Shown here piece by piece: positions 60,301 through 64,000 of a stretch of 64,000 nt of DNA; positions within the stretch are counted from its first letter, which is position 1; each line of letters starts with the position of its first letter. Made by a program: the position numbers and the translations under genes. This DNA comes from Mya arenaria (lineage: Eukaryota > Mollusca > Bivalvia > Myida > Myidae). Location of the stretch: NCBI RefSeq assembly GCF_026914265.1, contig NC_069130.1, positions 12,079,700 to 12,143,699 on the forward strand. The letters run 5' to 3'. Below the pieces are notes generated by a model. It was not told where the DNA came from. It did no database searches and worked only from the letters and a program-made list of their open reading frames with translations.

Positions 60301-63300
60301 TATATTTGATAAATTGAGTATGTATCCTTTCTATATGAATTCTTTTAATAGATCCCCATACTTCAGACCCATGTAACAAAATTGGCTTAATAAGTTTATC
60401 GAAGAGCTCAATTTTATGTTCTGGAGTAATATTAACGAATTTATTTAAGTATTTTCTTAATTTGTATATCGCCTTTTGCGCTTGACCAGCTAAGGTTTGT
60501 ATGGCCTGCATAAACGATCCCCCTGTTGTAAAAACTATTCCTAAGTACGTAAAATTATTTACAATTTCAATGGTGGCATCGTCATATAAAAACTCCAGAT
60601 AAAGTAAACACGTATATGGTATATTTAATTAAAGTATGCATTAACTTGAGAAAAATAAAAAATAAAACTGCTTGACTAAACTTTATATATTAATTACCTG
60701 AACGTATTACAGATATATATACCACACTGTCTGATTTTAGTTCATGGGTCCGCTCTAATGGCACGGGAAATAGCTGGTATATTAACCAACATATCTGATT
60801 TCAGCTGAACAAGCCCCTGATCGAGAAGAGACGACGGGCCCGCATCAACGAGTGTTTGTCGCAGCTTAAGGAAATAGTACTGGAGGCAAATAAGGGAGAG
60901 GTGAGGTTTAAATAAAAGATTAATATCAAATAATAAAAGATTAAATTTAGTTGCTTGTGTAACACAAAATTGGAAAATTGTAAAATCAAAGGAAAGGATT
61001 TTAACAAAAGATGCTTCTTTAACGTGACAATAATAGTTAAACATAATATGACAGTATGCACAGAAACACATTAATTATTGTTTTGTTATATTGCAAGATC
61101 CAACAAAATCAATTGTCATTTAAAAGATAACATCTTCATTTACAAACACAATACGTTTTATACGAGCACATTACGTTAACACTATATAAAATGATCACTT
61201 TTCATATTGCTCATTAAATAATGCATATAAAAGGTTGTATGATTTTAGATACAACGACTACATATCGCCAAATGTTCATACATATTTCAGAGATGTAAAG
61301 AAAGACATGCTTTCATGTGCAAAGAAAACATCATTAATGCAAATCCAGATGCTTAAAATAATAGAGTAGCCTGTTGCAAAATCGCCTTTCCAACCCAAGC
61401 ACATTTACAATGCATTCGTTTTTTAACACAAACAATTGTTGATTAGTAATCAGGTTTGACTATAAATCGCGTGGTCCATTTGTAATCAAACTTCATTCAT
61501 TCTAAAAGAAAGAAAATAATACAAATAGTTACCATACAATACCATAGTTAACATACATACCAATACATGTCATATAACATACATATCAAGGTTCCTTTTA
61601 CATGGCTACAACAAATACAATAACATACATGCAATACCCGCAAATGTCGCATTTATTTGTACTAAATGAACTTCCAAAACAATAAAAAGTGCCTACTTGT
61701 CAAAATAAAAACGGATATGTACTAAACGAACCATTATTTCTTATGCACCCACATAAACCAATATTACCCAGGCGCCCAGATGGTAACCCAAACTGAAATG
61801 TAAAACCTCAGGCTTTACACCGCCCAAGTATTAAGTACACGATGTCAATTATAGTAGGTGCGTGAAAACCAACAGCAAGCAATGTCAAAATTCGAATTAT
61901 CAAAAAAAAAATCTTCATTTGGTGCATAACTTTGGTCTTAAATATCATGTCAAGGTTTCTAAATCTTAGATTGTGCTATAAGTTATTTGTAGATTTATTT
62001 AAATAATTCAAATGATCTGAAAGAAGGGAGTAATCACATCACGTCTTTTTAAACGTTAACATGCTTATCTACTAAACTACCTACAACTGTTATTGTTGCT
62101 TTAACCTAAACTGTTCAAATACGCTTCTTTTTAATAAAGCTTTCACATAAGCATCAATTTTGTTATCGCGATTATTTTTAAATTCGAACATTAAACGTTG
62201 TTTTTAATCGCAGTTCATATCAATGATAATTCAAGTGCTTCTCTCTTATATTTAATTATAATTTAATAGCCCGGTTGCCAGGAAGACTACAGACTTTGGA
62301 AAAGTCATATTTTGGGTGGACCCCCATCGTGTTTATATGTAAACACATCGATTTGTGAATAATGAAAGATTACATTACAAGGGTGGTTCTGTTATATAAT
62401 AAAATGTGAACTCTGTCAACGAAATAACATCTTGACATTCACTTTATTTAAACAGAGGAAACCCATTAACGGCTGAAAATTGCGCATTTAAATCAGATTG
62501 TGTGTATTAATAATGCTATACTTTCTGATGATAGAATCGTATAAAACGTATTAAGTTACAAACCACGAGCAATAACTTTACCGTAACAATGATAGTCGTA
62601 CAATCAAAATTCATTTATCAAATGAAAGAAAGAATTTATTCTTAATCATTATTATGACATTGCATAAACTTGTCAATAGTGGGTGAAATTCGAAGTTTGT
62701 ATAAAGGCATCTTTATCTAACGGATCCAGTTGTGGACCTTTTGATAACAATATGGTAGAAAGAATGTATTTCGAATTTAAGAAAAAAACATTACTTTTTC
62801 AGGCCAACAAACCATCGAAGCTAGAGAAAGCCGACATCTTAGAAATGACAGTGGACTTTGTGAAATCCCGCCTCGTCTCACATTCTGGTAAAGCGCAAAG
62901 TTTGCCGTAAATATGCGAAACAACATTTAAATAAATATTAATTCAGGATCAATGTTCAATGCATTGGACTCAGTCTAGAATCGCAATAGTTTATATTTAT
63001 GAGTCAAATATCAAATACTGCAATTTTGTAATATTATACAAAAAACGTGAAATTGTGTTAACGTTGAAATAAAACAAACCTGGTCTACTTTCAGATCTAA
63101 ATGCAAGGAATGCAACCCCTCCATCAACACTGTCTGATGGTGAACGGAAATATCTCGCTGGCTACTCGAAGTGTTTGGAGGAAGTTTCCACTTTCCTTGA
63201 ACAATCTACGAATACAAGTCATATATTACAGAGGAACATTGTACAACATATGTCCAATAAACGTGACCAGAAGAATTGTGCATTTGGAGTGGACATGGAT

Positions 63301-64000
63301 GAATTTCACGGTATTGACGATCTGACCTTACAAAGTAATATAGAAAAACAAGTGCCTGAGCAGAACCCACTTGGAACCGGCGTAAATCCTGAACAAACCC
63401 AAAGCAGTAACGAGAGAAACGAAACTGAACAGGGGGGAACATTCCAACATTTGTCACAAGAACTCAAACAGCATCCAAGCGAATTACAATTGAGTTTTAA
63501 AGTTTCGGAAACATGCAAACAAGTGCCAGTTTTACCTGTAACGCCACAATGCCAAACTTTGGACTTATCAACGGTGAAACCAACATTGATTAGTGAAAAA
63601 GCCACTAAAAGATGTGCAAACATGAAGAAAACATGTATAGAAAATAATGGTCAAATACATTTAGAAGTCAAATCAATGACTCAAGTCCGACCAAGTTATA
63701 TTTTGCCACCAATGCTGCAGCCAGTTGGTATGTTGTACGGAGGGCAGTTTTTGTTGTTACAAATCAACCCAACCACAGTACCACAAACCACAACACACGT
63801 TCAGTGGAACTCTTCATTTGTACCAGATGGAAATACTGACACCCCTTCCAGCCCTTCGTATTCTGATATTTTGAAAAATGCCAATGACCTACTTGAATGC
63901 ACTTCGTCGCAAAATCAAACAGCAAATCCAAGCAATGTTGAAAAAAGAATTTTAACAGACAAATCAAATAAACTTAAAGATGGTAATGGCCATCAATGGC
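57312..64000 (+). CDS. Hes-family bHLH-Orange transcriptional repressor (3' end beyond window)
   Basis: Exons: 1B 57312-57365, 2 60805-60900, 3 62803-62887, 4 63095 to beyond 64000, all with AG/GT borders and consistent phase. At least 380 residues are visible. Basic region and helix 1: NKPLIEKRRRARINECLSQL, with the proline typical of Hes/Hey. Loop and helix 2: KPSKLEKADILEMTVDFV. The Orange domain runs at about residues 92-135 (SDGERKYLAGYSKCLEEVST...). Then follows a long Gln/Ser/Thr-rich region with no stop in the window, so the terminal WRPW motif (Groucho binding) cannot be checked. Such proteins bind N-/E-box DNA as dimers in the nucleus, usually downstream of Notch. Introns are 3.4 kb, 1.9 kb and 207 bp. 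Exon 1A (52912) is an alternative start. Orthology to a particular Hes was not attempted. Confidence 0.9.
59040..59290 (+). repeat. Dispersed repeat family, copy 7
   Basis: CCCCGTTCAATGGCACAGAG and CAACGCCAATGAAACAGAAC. Extends further than copy 6 and abuts the LINE tail. Confidence 0.6.
59300..60620 (-). mobile_element. 5'-truncated LINE, reverse-transcriptase C-terminal part
   Basis: The minus strand is in one frame from about 60610 to 59564, broken only by a TAA near 59930. It starts in the RT thumb region (VNNFTYLGIVFTTGGSFMQA), continues with KLIKPILLHGSEVWG, STQNDFIQAEAGKLD and WATQVKGVLSSLGFYHVW, and ends with RLSSHRLSIETGRW and a C-x2-C...EDEFHFLVEC zinc-knuckle-like motif. This C-terminal layout is common in a CR1-like LINE group of bivalves. 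A short (GAA)n/(TTC)n run at 59303-59318 may be its 3' tail. The 5' end is truncated, as usual for target-primed insertion. It lies antisense in Hes intron 1. Confidence 0.8.
61980..62680. repeat. Third, partial copy of the duplicated segment
   Basis: Resembles 55590-56170 and the matching parts of copy A: TTTCTTTTTAATAAAGC..., TATCAATGATAATT, the tRNA-like block from 62270 (CCCGGTTGCCAGGAAGACTA) and the downstream CTCTGT...AAATAACATCTTGACAT. More diverged than A versus B. It lies in Hes intron 2 and has no tRNA gene. Confidence 0.65.

Noticed and set aside
60742-61071. Minus-strand frames of 86-109 codons over the Hes bHLH exon
   Set aside because: Shadows of the plus-strand exon at 60805-60900 and AT-rich intron.
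62683-62802. Upstream extension of Hes exon 3 from an in-frame ATG
   Set aside because: An AG acceptor at 62801-62802 and bHLH continuity show that the exon starts at 62803. The extension is intron.
63206-63967. Minus-strand frames of 67-105 codons opposite Hes exon 4
   Set aside because: The plus strand is one long open frame with an Orange domain. The minus frames are antisense shadows.
1-64000. CRISPR arrays, bacterial operons, riboswitches, replication origins
   Set aside because: The sequence is intron-containing animal DNA. The tandem repeats present have no spacers and none of these features is seen.

Overview
This window is eukaryotic nuclear DNA, AT-rich and intron-rich, and most likely from a bivalve mollusc. 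I infer this from small SUEL/rhamnose-binding lectin genes, a Ly6/uPAR protein, tRNA-headed SINEs, several MITE families, minisatellite-bearing elements and a THAP + YqaJ/PHD DNA transposon, a mix that is typical of bivalves. The species cannot be named from sequence alone. Exon calls rest on splice signals, reading phase and protein motifs that I read by eye.

Layout. 0-6 kb holds the 3' end of a coiled-coil host gene (exons 1332-1423 and 2049-2100), another terminal exon (5538-5678) and a tRNA-headed SINE. 7-17.9 kb is mostly repeats: foldback elements and MITEs, a 2.5-kb array of 40-bp units (9.3-11.8 kb) split by a 2.3-kb transposon, a pogo-like element (15.6-16.3 kb), one unidentified host exon (16347-16654) and a 72-bp satellite. 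18-31 kb holds a reverse-transcriptase scrap, a 73-bp satellite, a decayed LINE (23.3-26.2 kb) and copies of an unnamed dispersed repeat. Little else is visible there.

32-48 kb is the most interesting part. A complete three-exon single-domain rhamnose-binding lectin gene (32372-34246) is followed by an ISL2EU-like DNA transposon (about 36.3-40.5 kb). Next is a nine-exon gene (42343-48048) whose exons join in consistent phase to encode a secreted protein of 298 residues: signal peptide, two Ly6/uPAR three-finger domains and one C-terminal SUEL lectin domain. The lectin exons of the two genes have matching boundaries and phases (197-nt exon, phase 1 to 0), so the second gene looks like an exon-shuffled fusion. 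I know of no named family with this architecture.

48.9-64 kb holds a Hes-type bHLH-Orange repressor gene with shared exons at 60805-60900, 62803-62887 and 63095 to beyond the window. Its promoter and first exon lie in a segmental duplication. Each of the two large copies carries tRNA-Arg(UCU), tRNA remnants, tRNA-Asp(GUC) and a Hes first exon, giving two alternative first exons (52912-52965 and 57312-57365). A third, partial copy lies in intron 2. The four tRNA genes are identical between copies while their surroundings have diverged. A 5'-truncated LINE with a single internal stop lies in intron 1.
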